In this document: one piece after another, positions 12,262 through 22,700 of the stretch
Numbering within the stretch: the first letter of the stretch is position 1
Layout of the letters: every line of letters begins with the position of its first letter
DNA from: Gracilariopsis chorda
Lineage: Eukaryota > Rhodophyta > Florideophyceae > Gracilariales > Gracilariaceae
Direction: 5' to 3'
Assembly: GCA_003194525.1 (NCBI GenBank)
Contig: NBIV01000103.1
Location: 174,545 to 238,544 of the forward strand
Length of the DNA: 64,000 bases
Program-made: the position numbers and the translations under genes
The notes under the pieces: generated by a model
Databases searched by the model: none
What the model saw: only the letters and a program-made list of their open reading frames with translations
What the model was told of the DNA's origin: nothing

Positions 12262-13272
12262 AATGGGGCCACTTGTCCCCCTATACTAAAGCGGAGGTTT
12301 GTCTGTCTGTTCGTCTGTGTGTCAGCTAACGCTCACTCATTTGCTGAAAAATCGGCAAGGAGGCTGCCAAGTGGAAACGTGGCATTTTATGCGCTCCAAG
12401 AGGCATCTTGCACCGCATAATGCGACACGTTTCCACCTGGTGCCTTTTGCACGCCACGGTAGCCTAGTCGTTTGACCAAAGTAGCCCACCCGTTACGCTA
12501 CAGTAACCGACCCGTTGCAGTGCAGTGCACATGACCGTTTTAATTACTATTTTTGAACGGTCATGTGCACCAATCGCATTGCACGCTATACAAAAGCGTG
12601 CAATGCACTCGCCCACTGAGCGCTCGCGTTCTCCTTCGCTGTGGTTAACCTACGGTGTGGGTTCTAGCACTCTGGGCGAGTCAGGACGTCTGAAAAAGAT
12701 ACGCTGGCGGTACTGGTGGGATCTGTTAAGTTTACCTCTCTCACCGAATAACGCGTTCGTCATCCAGATATAATTGGTTTGGCAACTATTTCTGGGTGGC
12801 GTCTAAATGAGGTACGATAGCTCCCCACAAAACGTGCTTTACGTGGAAGAAGTAGCCCTTGAAGAGTCTAGAAAGGGGACAACAGAGTACGAGTGGAGCA
12901 ACAGCGGCTCTGTCTGGATCTAAGGAACTGTTAAAGGGAAACGTTCTTCGGACGAAAGTAAGTCCAGAACAGAGCTGCCTAGCGAATTTGGGATTGCAAA
13001 TCTTGCAGTTCTGGCAGACTCCCCAGGCACGGCTCCCTCTTTACTCTGCACAGGTTAGTCCTCAATCTAGGCGATTTCTTTGTGGTCAAGATATTATATA
13101 TTCGTTGCAAAGATCCAAAACTTCGGTTCTAGGTGCGTAACAGGGTTTGGAAGCCCGTAGCACAATTTCCATGGACCACATTTTTTCTTTCTTTCTCTTT
13201 TCTGTTAGTGTGCTCTTTTCTGTTTTTGGATTGTTTTATTTTCTTTCCAGTGGTGTAAAATTCTTCCCATTT

Positions 13273-16200
13273 GGCCCCCAACCCAGCCCTGTGCTTCAGG
13301 CGATGCTGAACGTGAGTAGCGGCGTCAAAGTGATGCTTCAAGACCCCAAGCAGATTCCAACGAGCAACATTATCAAAAGAGACGTCATGATACAGACCAA
13401 GCTTTTGCAAGAAAATCAAATGAGACTTTGGAGCAGGGTGAAGCACCCAGAGCAGCTGAGAGAGAACTTGCAAGAAGAAGAAGAGCTAAGCAATCTGCAG
13501 CACAGACTGATGTCGTTCGTCAGCCCGACCGTACGGCGACGTCTTCAGCACGGGCTTCAGAGCCTCAAGTTGATCGTGAAAATCGTCAGGCCAATGATCA
13601 TGATTCTGGGCGCGCTTTAAGGCAGCAGGATGGCCCCACAGATCAAAAATCTCGCATTCACTCCAACAGAATATCTAGAAAGGTATCACGAAAGCTGGAG
13701 AGCGCAGCTGAAAAACAATAGCATATTGTAGTTCAGTGCGAGAGCCGAAATGTTGCCTGTCGACTGTTTGACTCAGATAATGTCGATGAGAGTGGGTACA
13801 TGGAACTTGGTGTCATGAATGTAGAGTGTCAAGTCTGCAAGGAACTACATTCTAGAAAGGAGAGAGTGATGAACAGCTCTCGCCGGAACGTGCTTTTCTC
13901 GCAGTGGTGCGCAAAAGAGCATCTCAGCTTTCCTGCACTTCCAGTGTCTCTGCTTTTTCTTCGTCTACTGTTGACTGTGACTGGACCCCAGAAGAACCAA
14001 TTTCGTGTTGAGATTTGTGCCTACAACACAGTTCTGTCTATAGCGTCCGTGAAGGCAAACTGGGTGAACCGTGGTTAACGAAACTCCACTTTCAATCCTA
14101 CGGTCACAATGCAGGGACAGATGTATCACTACATGGCTCCGCTCATTCCATCTCAGGGTCTCCTGCCCGCATTCCTGTCTGTGTACATCCACGAAACCCA
14201 CTATGACGCGCAGTCTGCGCTGAGAGCGGAGATGATGCCCCGTTTCCAACATGAAACGTTATATGAGTTGGCAGCCATGTTTTAAACGACGATCTTATAC
14301 GTGGAAATATTCAGCAGCATGCGTGAGTGGGCCATCACCGATACGCCAGCGGTTTCGTATCAGATAATGATTCATGCTAATAGACGACTCCATGGCAAGC
14401 ATCCTCGACACTATATGGGGCCTGAGGGGTCGCAAGTTGCAGCCAACACTCCAAAGAATGGTGAAGGCAAGATTGGGAAGCACGATGTTGTTGTGCGTAG
14501 GCGTCGAGACCAGACTGTAAATGTTGATGAGCTGCTGGACACAATCCGTGCCACTCACAGATCGTACCATATCTTGAGCTACGTTCTTCTGTTCCAAGGT
14601 GGCCAGGACGGATGGCATCCAGAGGTGAGATATTGCCCACCCAACGCGTCGCGATAGAAAAAGGTGACTCCACTGATGTATAATTCGTGGCAGCTTTTCG
14701 AGAGACCGACCGATTTCGGTACGATTCTACGCGTCAAACGGCTCTTACAGCAGTACATGGTTGACCAGTTCTGCAAGGTTGAGTCGCAGCGTTTGTCTTA
14801 CTTTCAACACAACCAGAAGGTAATTTGAGCTGCGGAATATGAATTCTTCTGGGAGACCCTGGGCGACTTGCTGCTGGGCGTGGATTAGGCCGAGGCTGTT
14901 CGTGCTGGACGACTGTTCGTGTTGCCCTCTACTTTTGTTGGAGGTCACCGATACATGATACAGCAATTGCGTGACATCATCGCCATATTCAACACGATTG
15001 GGCACGTCGATAACTTTCTCACGATGACGTGCCATCCGACCTGGCCTGAGATCACCAGGGCGCTGTTCGATGCTCAACGCGATTTAGATCGACCCTAGTT
15101 TTGTGCTAGATTGTTTCTTCTCAAGATGAAAGCCTTGACGTCGTTCGTCACTGATGAACTGTTCTTTGGAGTGGTTGTTGCTTACGCGCGGGTGTTCGAG
15201 TTTCAAAAGCGAGGCCTACCGCACGCGCACATCATCTTTTCCTTGAATGAGGATGCAAAGAAGCAGCTCGGAGACCTTGCACACATTGACGAGCTCATCT
15301 TGTCTGAGATTCGTCCTTCCTCTGACGCCACCTTACAAGAGTTGGTGCTGAAGCAGATGCATCACACTACGTGTGATGCGCGCAAACGGTCAGCGCCGTG
15401 CATGTGCGAGCTGACCTGCTTGAAGTGCTTCCCGAATCTATTTCGGTCCGCAACTGTACGGCTTGAGAATGATTTCTACATCAGCTACAGTCGTCACGCT
15501 CCTTCCAAGGGCGCGTTGTCTGTAGAACGAAGCTGCAGGGTTGGTGTTGACAGTGCATAGTGACTTTGGACAGCTTTTGGGTGGTTCCATATTGTGCAGA
15601 GTTTCTCCGCCGGTTGGCGTGCCACATCAACGTTGAGCTGTGCGTATCGCGACTTGTCGGTTTCTGTACCTCTTCAAATACATGTGCAAAGGTTTTTACA
15701 GAGTCAAAATTGGGATTATAGATGACAACTGACGACATGAAGAGATCCAGAACTTCCAGGACGCAGGGCATGTGTCAGCCTCCGAGGCAGTGTGGTGGAT
15801 GCTTCCGTTCGACATTTTTGAGCGCAATCCACCTGGCGTGCGGCTCGAAGTATATTTAGTAGATCCCCATACAGTGTCCTCCCAGGAGGGCGACGAGCAT
15901 TCTGCTGCTAGCAGAGCACAGGGAGAAGCCAAGCTGACTGATTGGTTGGTGGCCAAGCAAAAGTACCCTGGTGCACAGTATAGGACTTATGGACAGTTCT
16001 CGAGGTACTTTACTTGGAACAAATCAAACAAATGCTGGAGGCTACGTGTGTGTCTCCGAAGTCGGTCAGTATCTCGAAGTCAGCCTAACTCCTCCTCAGC
16101 CGCCGCTGCAGCCGATCTACATGACTCCACTAGCAGCGGTGCGCATGTCGTTGGGTGCATTTATACTGTCAGTCTACGAGAGGGAAAGCAGTACTACTTA

Positions 16201-18156
16201 CGCTTACTACTGAGCCACAAATTGGGTGCTACCTAGTTTTAGCATCTCTGCAACGAGGATGGTCAGCAGTGCGGTTGCTTCAGGGATGCCTGCCCCAAAA
16301 AGGGCCTTGTTGTCGAAAGTGGAGAGTAGAGAAACACTGCATGAGTTCTTTAACTCCTCATTTGTTCCACTCTCTCATTTTTTGCCACCATCTTGCTCTA
16401 CTGCGAGCAGTTGCCCATACGTACTCTCTGGAGGCAGCATGTATCCATTTTCATGCAGGATATACGGACTTGGCATCGCGACAAGATGCAGGCAATGGCC
16501 AACGACTACAGAGCCAGCGCTCACGTTCTATTTGAAGTACAAAAGGCACTGCACGAAATGGGTGCCATATTGGTGTCTCTGTCAATGTACGGTCTTCTGA
16601 CACCCATGGAAAATGTACCGTAACTGCGCGCTCCATCCCAGTCTCTGCAGCAAGTCTAGTCGAAGCAGCAAAGAAATGTGCAAGCGGCCCTCCCTCTCTT
16701 CAATGAGCTTCAGCGTCTGGTATTCAATACTTTCGTCGAGGCCATGCTTCCTAGCGTGTCCTAAGGAAGCCTGGAAGGTCTTAGTGGTCCTGCTACAGCA
16801 ACGCATCCCACCACTCCCTTCTTTTTCTTGGATGCCCCTGGTGAAACTGGCGATACCGTTCCCTTCAAGGCAACTCAGGCCACGTTACGGCTTCGTGGCA
16901 ACTCCGTTCTTACGGTAGCTATATCTGCTGTAGCAGCCATACTGCTTGGCGGCGGTCGAACAGCCCACTTGGGGTTCAGGATTCCAGTCCCGGCCACCGC
17001 TAATAGCACGTGCAACATCCCATTTAACTCCCACCTGGCCAATCGGATGAAGAGCGTCGACTTCACTATCTGTGAAGAGATCGTTATGTTTCATTGTTTC
17101 TGCGTCGAAGCCGTAGACCACACTCTCCGTGACATAACGCGCTCGCAGCTCCCCTTCAGAGGCAGATTCGTATTGTTATCTGGCCACTTTCGGCAGATAC
17201 TTGCCATTGTTTGTGGTGGCTCCCAATCGGTGATTGTCAACAAATGCATCAAACACTTAAGTCTCTTCTCCCACGTTCGCACCTTGAGAATCACTGACAA
17301 CAAGCAACTTTCTGCACTCCGCTGAGACCCTACAGCAACACAAAAGGCATTGCAATTCCCAGACCTTCTCTTGCAAATTGGAGAGAGACGCTTGCCAGGG
17401 ACTGTCCTCCCAAAGCACCTGTTTACCCTGTCACACTCCGTGCAATGTGTCGAATCTTTCTGCACCATTGTCTGCAAGGTCTGTGATTGTGTAGCTCAAA
17501 GGTACGTAGATGCGGATTGGCTAACGTCAACCGTGATGATAACCGCGTGGATCTATCGGCTACCAGAGCTCAACGACTATGTAAGTCACATCATACCTGG
17601 AGCGTATCGCACGTATCTCAGTGCAGAAAAGGTGGGTGGCAAGGACGGCGCCGCGCTGCAGTACCCTGTCCAGATGCTCAACACTCTGACTGCCGGGTCA
17701 GCGCTGCCGGACCACCGCCTCAAACTCAAAAAGGGTTTTGTGGTTATGTTCATTCGCAACTTGGATCCCTCTAATGGCCACGTCAATGGTGCCATCTATA
17801 CGGTAGGAGACATGCAAAGCAACATACTGTAGCTTCGACTTGCTTCTGGAGTAAATCGTGGCAACGCACTATGCCTGCCACGCATGTCATGTGGACCTGG
17901 AGACGACACCCTTCCAGTTCCTGACTTCACCCGCACCCAGTTTCCAGTACGTTTCTGTTTTGCCATCACTACCAATGAGGCACTGGGCTAGTCTTATAGT
18001 GGTCGCATCGGACTGGATTTTCGTGATGGCTGTCTCACGCATGGCCAGCTGTACGTCTCGTTTTCTCGGACGACCAGCCCGTCCAACATCGTGGCATGTC
18101 TCTCTGCTAGTACCACGTCTACCGATGATATAATTTATCTCAAAGTTCTTTCGTAG
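13273..18156 (+). pseudogene. Helitron RepHel, copy 2, multiply broken
   Basis: Same protein as in copy 1 but scattered over all three plus frames with many stops. Recognisable blocks are the finger region (about 13,800-14,080), LPHAHIIF with both HUH histidines preserved (15,219-15,239), the PIF1 helicase core (16,828-17,325, where the Walker A segment is altered to APGETGDT, so the lysine needed for ATP binding is gone), and the helicase C-terminus (17,350-17,832 and 17,858-18,133). The YLFKYMCKG tyrosine block survives in outline around 15,670. Copy 1 has lost the second HUH His but kept Walker A; copy 2 shows the opposite. Confidence 0.85.
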
Positions 18157-18317
18157 AGGAACGTGATAGGTTTAAGTAAACTTCTTCTTCTTCTCTTTCT
18201 TTTTTTTCTTTTATCTTCGGTTTTACTTCCCAAGACTACTTGCATTCTACAAACCCATTACCCATAACACACTACCCAAATAATCCTTTCACCCAATCGC
18301 TTCTTTTACTCCTTAGA

Positions 18318-18332
18318 GCGCGCGAAGCTCGC
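18318..18332 (+). repeat. 3'-terminal Helitron hairpin, copy 2
   Basis: GCGCGC-GAA-GCTCGC: the same stem and GAA loop as in copy 1, with one stem mismatch. It is followed by GCAATGGAGCCACTTAGCCC, which aligns with GCAATGGGGCCACTTGTCCC after the copy 1 hairpin. Confidence 0.7.
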
Positions 18333-18356
18333 AATGGAGCCACTTAGCCCACGCAA

Positions 18357-18990
18357 TGTACTAAAGACAATGATTGTTTTGGTGTGTGTCTGTGTGTCAG
18401 AAAATGGCCACTCATTCGCTGCAAAATTGGCAAGGAGGCCATCAAGTAGAAACGTGGCTTTTTATGCCCTCTAACAAGCAACTTGCGTCGCATTATACTA
18501 CACATTTCCACCTGGCGCCTGGTGCCCGCCCCAGTAACTTAGCCATTTACTTACAGTAACCCGTCCGTTACACTATAGCAACCGAGTCGTTGCAGTACAG
18601 TTCACATGACCGTTATAAGTACCATTTCTCAACATTCATGTGAACCAATGGCATTGCACGCTAAAAAACACGCTATGAGCGACAACTTCTGCAATTTCGC
18701 GGAACTTGCATCGTTCTATGCATGGGGATGTTATGCGTGACAACTGCGTAACCATTTTATTTGCAACAGCTCTGAATGCTCCACGCAAAACTGATAACCC
18801 TCTTTCTAAGAGTGCTATGTACAACGAAGCAATGCGCGACAAATGCACTAATGGCATTGCAGGCTATACTAAATCATGATCATGCACACCAAAGAAATTG
18901 CACGGTGCACTAAAGCGTGCCATGCTATTGGCGTGCTGAGTGCCGCACCTCTCTTTTGCTGTGGGAAATGTGCAAACGTGAACTTGCACC
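18357..18990 (+). mobile_element. Helitron copy 3, 5' fragment only
   Basis: Begins TACTAAAG directly after the tail of copy 2 and aligns with the 5' region of copies 1 and 2 through about 18,660 (for example the GGCAAGGAGG and CACATGACCGTT segments). It then aligns only patchily around 18,890-18,970 (the CGCTGTGG-like stretch). No RepHel sequence follows. So the array is at least two complete units plus a truncated third. Confidence 0.6.
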
Positions 18991-19059
18991 ACATGAGTAA
19001 ACACGCACACACGTAATTCCTGACACCTATATACAATTCTGCACCATAAGACAACCACC

Positions 19060-19683
19060 ATGTGTTGCAATTTAACGACGCTCGGCGCAGCAATAGTCTA
19101 CGCGACGAGGATATGCACTACGATGCTATACGCAACGATTCTACTTCCCCATGGCAGCACCGCATGGTGTATAAGAGAAGCACGTGATTCTGCCTTCAAC
19201 AACGTTCTGCGCAACCTAGATATGCGCGATAGGTATTTGCACGACGATATCATGTGCAACTATGAAATCCGCGACGATTCGTCTTCCGTTCACACAGCAA
19301 CGCTTTACAGATTCATACTTATGGCACGCCCTTGCCGTAGCAGTCTCTGTAGTCTGCATACGGAGTCCGTTGCGTGCTCTACTTGGGGGCGTGAAACTCC
19401 TTCGTGCAGAGCACGTAACTCCGATAAAAAGGTCTGCAGAATGCATGCAGTGGCAGTGGAGTGCTCTGCACGCGGGCGAGAAACGCTTGCGTGCAGAGCC
19501 GGCAATTGCCATCATAGCCTCTACAGAATGCATGCAGAGGCGGTGGTGTGGTCTGCTGGCTGGCGTAAAAACCTAAAGTGCATAGCACGCCAATTCCAAT
19601 TTCTTCGATCATGCCTTGCAAGATGGAGCTGCAAGCGGACTTTCTATACACACGCCGGTCATGTTTGCTTCTTCGCTAAATAA
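19060..19683 (+). CDS. Hypothetical 207-residue Cys/Arg-rich repeat ORF
   Basis: I recognise no family. The open frame is 207 codons and its second half is built of a 29-residue unit recurring at exactly 87 bp, so the frame is preserved through the repeats. Units contain a C-R-A-R/G-N pattern, then R-M-H-A-x-A-V, then CSARGRETL or close variants. The first half has no recognisable domain, signal peptide or membrane span. It starts about 70 bp beyond the truncated third Helitron. Because any array with a period divisible by three can stay open by chance, coding is not established. It may be a non-coding minisatellite with a fortuitous frame. Confidence 0.2.
   Translation: MCCNLTTLGAAIVYATRICTTMLYATILLPHGSTAWCIREARDSAFNNVLRNLDMRDRYLHDDIMCNYEIRDDSSSVHTATLYRFILMARPCRSSLCSLHTESVACSTWGRETPSCRARNSDKKVCRMHAVAVECSARGRETLACRAGNCHHSLYRMHAEAVVWSAGWRKNLKCIARQFQFLRSCLARWSCKRTFYTHAGHVCFFAK
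19317..19620 (+). repeat. 87 bp tandem repeat, about 3.5 diverged units
   Basis: The GCACG core recurs at 19,324, 19,411, 19,498 (altered) and 19,585, and the GTGCAGAG/GTGCATAG motif at 19,404, 19,491 and 19,578, giving a constant 87 bp spacing. Units are clearly diverged, so the array is old. Confidence 0.65.
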
Positions 19684-19699
19684 GACCTTTGAATGAGCT

Positions 19700-20925
19700 T
19701 TCCTCTACCGTTGATGCCACAGTAAACGGAGAAATCGTCGCGTTTGCGTGCGAAGAACGCATAGGAACCCCTTATCTGTATCTCAATCAAATTCTGATTC
19801 CAGGTACAGACATGTAGCATGTAAACTAGTGTCGAATGAAAGTGCCTGAGTGCTTGACACTCAGCCAGCTCTCGAACCTAATTGGAGAAATAACAAATCA
19901 TTATACAGGTATGCCGGATATAATCCGTATAATCGCAAGTACAGTTTAGTAAAGAAAGGATGCACATCTACTGCACATATTTTTGTTCATCATACACACA
20001 TCACATGGTCTATTGATCGACATTCCTTGCGCATCTAGATCGTTTATACCATGGTTATCTCATTCATAGCTTTGGTACATCTAATACACATCAAAGGAAC
20101 CTCTATAAAATTTTTCAATTGGCGCCATATGTGATATATGTAACTGCTCATCCTACAGATATCTGTAGCACATCCATATACCTCACTGGGCCATATAAGG
20201 GTGGTTTACCAGATTCAGTGCAAGATCTAGTCTTTTGACGACTTGGCGAAGTCTCCAGCCCTGACTTGTTCTATGATTTGGAAAGGATCAGCAACAGATA
20301 CGGTCTTGATGATCTAACGTGAACCTAGGATGCCCGTGATGAATTGGAACGGATCTTGCGGAAATCTTTCATGACCGTTTGATCATTTCTGTCTCGTGTG
20401 AGATGTTTCTCAACGTTGGAAGTTGTAGGCGACGTATAATTGGGAGCCAACTTTGTCCACGTGGTCGCCCCGGATTTTTCTGAAATAGGCAACTTGTTTC
20501 ATAGTGACAATATATCACAAAAGATGTGAACTCGGCTCTGAGGCCAGGTACACATTTCAAATAAGTGATCAATCTCTTCAGGAGATCGGTTAGAATAAAT
20601 CTAAGAAGGGGAGACAAGTCAAAAATGATGCTGCGGCCAACTATACTCAAACAAATGTAAATAGGGACGAAATCTAACAGTAGACCCGCTGCCTTCGTTG
20701 AAGGGATTGAAACATGATTTGATCCATTCCGTGGCCGTCGTAAGACGTTAAACTAGACCATTTTGTCAGACCTACCCTCAGCAGTGGAAACCAAACCCGT
20801 TTTACAGCGTGCAGAACGCAAGGGACAGCAGAAAGACCGCAAGAAGTAGAGGTCAGGGAGAAGGAGACGTTCCCAGTCCTCATCGAATTCGTCGGATTCT
20901 TTACTGAGTGACTAGAATAGCTCCG
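19700..20925. other. No gene recognised; flank or 5' region of the gypsy element
   Basis: AT-richer than its surroundings, with no frame longer than about 95 codons. A TTGGCGCC motif at about 20,120 preceded by TTTTTCA resembles an LTR end followed by a primer-binding site, but I could not find a second LTR copy, so no LTR is called. Confidence 0.35.
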
Positions 20926-20929
20926 GAAG

Positions 20930-22100
20930 ACTATGAGCTGGCAACGATTGCTGAGGGTGCACTTCCCGATCTAAGCAGTCATTTGCCACCGATGGTGCTG
21001 TTGGCGTCCAGGTAATTGGTAAAACGAACCATGGTTTTAATGAACTGGAGCCAAAGAACCTGATGTTTTGGTTTTTGTTGTCACACCGATGCTATAAGCT
21101 TGAAGATACCTCGATGGAGCGAACCTACCATCATATGGGTAGGGTGGCAGATTGCATCAGGTGATTGCAGCTCTCACTCCGTAAACAGACGTTTTCTGCA
21201 GAAGACTTAATTCTGGTGTTGGATGTTCTCGCGCAGTTCGTCGCAGAAGCCAATATACTTGGAATGAACCAGTCACAGGCCTATATTACGTTACTTTAAT
21301 TTCTACGGTATGTCACTGACGACAATTTCAGCTGTGTAAGAGGCTCAACTCATGCCTCGGAGTCAGGAGCTAGCTGCTGCCAAGAAGCCATGCAGTACTT
21401 GCTGAGGTCGTATGCAACGAATTTTGCGATTCAATCTGCGATCCTCCCTTTGCGATACACGTGCCAGAAGCCTGGAGAGTTGCATACCAATTATTCGGTA
21501 CGCGTAAGCAATGCTTTCCACGGATGTGTTAATGTATACCCCGCATCAGAGCGGTGTACAATGCTCATCGATGGACTGGACCCTACTATCAAGACACTTG
21601 TGGGAAGACACCAAAAACACCGACCACAGCTCACCTATCTGGGGTTGGTGCAGTACAGTCGTGCGGAGGGCGACGCACTTTGTGCACGTAATCCTTAGCA
21701 GAGGTCTAGATCGCCACAAGCGTTGTTAATGGAAGATACTTCTAAGTCTCTCTCGCTTATAAAGGATGAACCACCTCAGGGGGCTAGAAAAACGGCCTTG
21801 TCGCGCACGGCGATGTATAGCCAGACCGGACGTCTGGACTGCCGTAAAAAGTACACGAGACGCATCCAAAAGCTCCGTAGAATGACTTTTTGTACACCAA
21901 TAATGTAAAGCTCAGGCACCCTTCATCCCGTACGCAAACGGATTCACCCACAATCAGAGGCCCAGTTCATCGAACAATCGCTCCTTGGGGGCGACAACCG
22001 CTGTTCGGAACGTGAACCCGCGCGCCTTGGTGATAGCCATCATTTGCCTCTTGTGCTACCCGCATGGCCACACCCCTTCGCAGTGTCAGTGCTCTATCCG
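20930..22100 (+). pseudogene. Retroelement gag remnant with CCHC zinc knuckle
   Basis: The capsid part is best seen at 21,390-21,698 (LLRSYATNFAIQSAILPLRY, then RVSNAFHGCVNVYPASERC and LIDGLDPTIKTLV), a retrotransposon-gag-like arrangement of helices ending in a G-L-x-P-x-I motif. Earlier helices can be followed upstream to about 20,930 through two or three stops. A perfect CX2CX4HX4C zinc knuckle, CLLCYPHGHTPSQC, is encoded at 22,045-22,086 in frame 1. This is the usual nucleocapsid element of gag that binds the element's RNA. Stops and frame changes make the gene non-functional. Confidence 0.6.
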
Positions 22101-22635
22101 ATACCTCCTGGAGAGAGTCTCAAATTAAGAGGGTTTGACTTCCCAGTAGAAGGCGTCTGTCCTGATAGCGTCCTGGTTGCGCACTAAAATAGACTTTTCG
22201 CACGCAGTGCCTACTGCTCCTTTCTGGAGATCTGGCCCGGCTCCGCTGTTCTACCCCCGTAACCGACAGATAGATCAAAATCTCGCTTGGGCGAATAACG
22301 GAAGCCAGAATGGCTAAGCTCTCATGGTCAAGGAAACTGAGAACCCGACTCAGAAAATCCCGATACGGGGAAACTAATCGAGGGTGTCTCCCCTTTGGGG
22401 AGGCATTCTAAAAGTCAAGTTGGTTGACGCCCAAGGTGCCAGCCCCTCGCTCCTTGGTGAAAATTCTCTCGAGGAAGGACGCTGCAGACATGGGTTCGGG
22501 ACACTTCGGTTTTCTGCGTCAACCGTGGATACGGAAGAAGAATAACAGGATCTCAGACCGAATCATGGTGATGGCCAAGCGAAACTACAAAGTTTACGTT
22601 CCCCTTGGCTTGCCAAGCCAAGTTGAACGTAAAGC

Positions 22636-22700
22636 AGTTAGATATCTCACCATAAGTCGGGGGTCTAGTGGAACCCCGACTTATGGTGAGATATCTAACT
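22636..22700. repeat. 27 bp perfect inverted repeat with 11 nt loop
   Basis: Arms 22,636-22,662 and 22,674-22,700 are exact reverse complements. The right arm is in the expected place just before the protease DTGA motif; the left arm looks like an inverted extra copy of it. It would fold into a very stable stem in RNA or single-stranded DNA. Confidence 0.9.

Larger units (their letters stand above)
6208..12281 (+). mobile_element. Helitron copy 1 of a head-to-tail array
   Basis: A 6.07 kb unit with one RepHel gene. The 5' end carries TATACTAAAGCGG followed by a GTCTGTCTGT-rich stretch, a composition common in Helitron 5' ends. The same start recurs at 12,282 and, degraded, at 18,357. The 3' end has a GC-rich hairpin at 12,247-12,261 followed by about 20 nt before the next copy begins. 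I do not see an unambiguous TC start or CTRR end, so exact boundaries may be off by a few bases. The RepHel frame is nearly open, which makes this the youngest or best preserved copy of the three. Confidence 0.8.
12282..18356 (+). mobile_element. Helitron copy 2 of the array, heavily decayed
   Basis: Same organisation as copy 1 and almost the same length (6,075 against 6,074 bp between matching TACTAAAG motifs). It begins immediately after the 3' hairpin tail of copy 1. Non-coding parts, including the 5' GTCTGTCTGT stretch and the region 12,340-13,140, are still closely alignable to 6,260-7,060. The coding part has many substitutions and stops but few size changes. It ends with its own GAA-loop hairpin at 18,318-18,332. 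Confidence 0.8.

Noticed and set aside
19216-19651. Several minus-strand ORFs of 66-105 codons
   Set aside because: They are antisense readings of the 87 bp repeat, open for the same periodicity reason.
20113-20150. TTTTTCA followed by TTGGCGCC, resembling an LTR end and primer-binding site
   Set aside because: No second LTR with matching sequence was found downstream of the gypsy remains, so the LTR could not be supported.
22106-22135. TCTCAAATTAAG resembling the pogo element end
   Set aside because: Similarity is limited to 12 bases and the following bases differ; too short to call an end.
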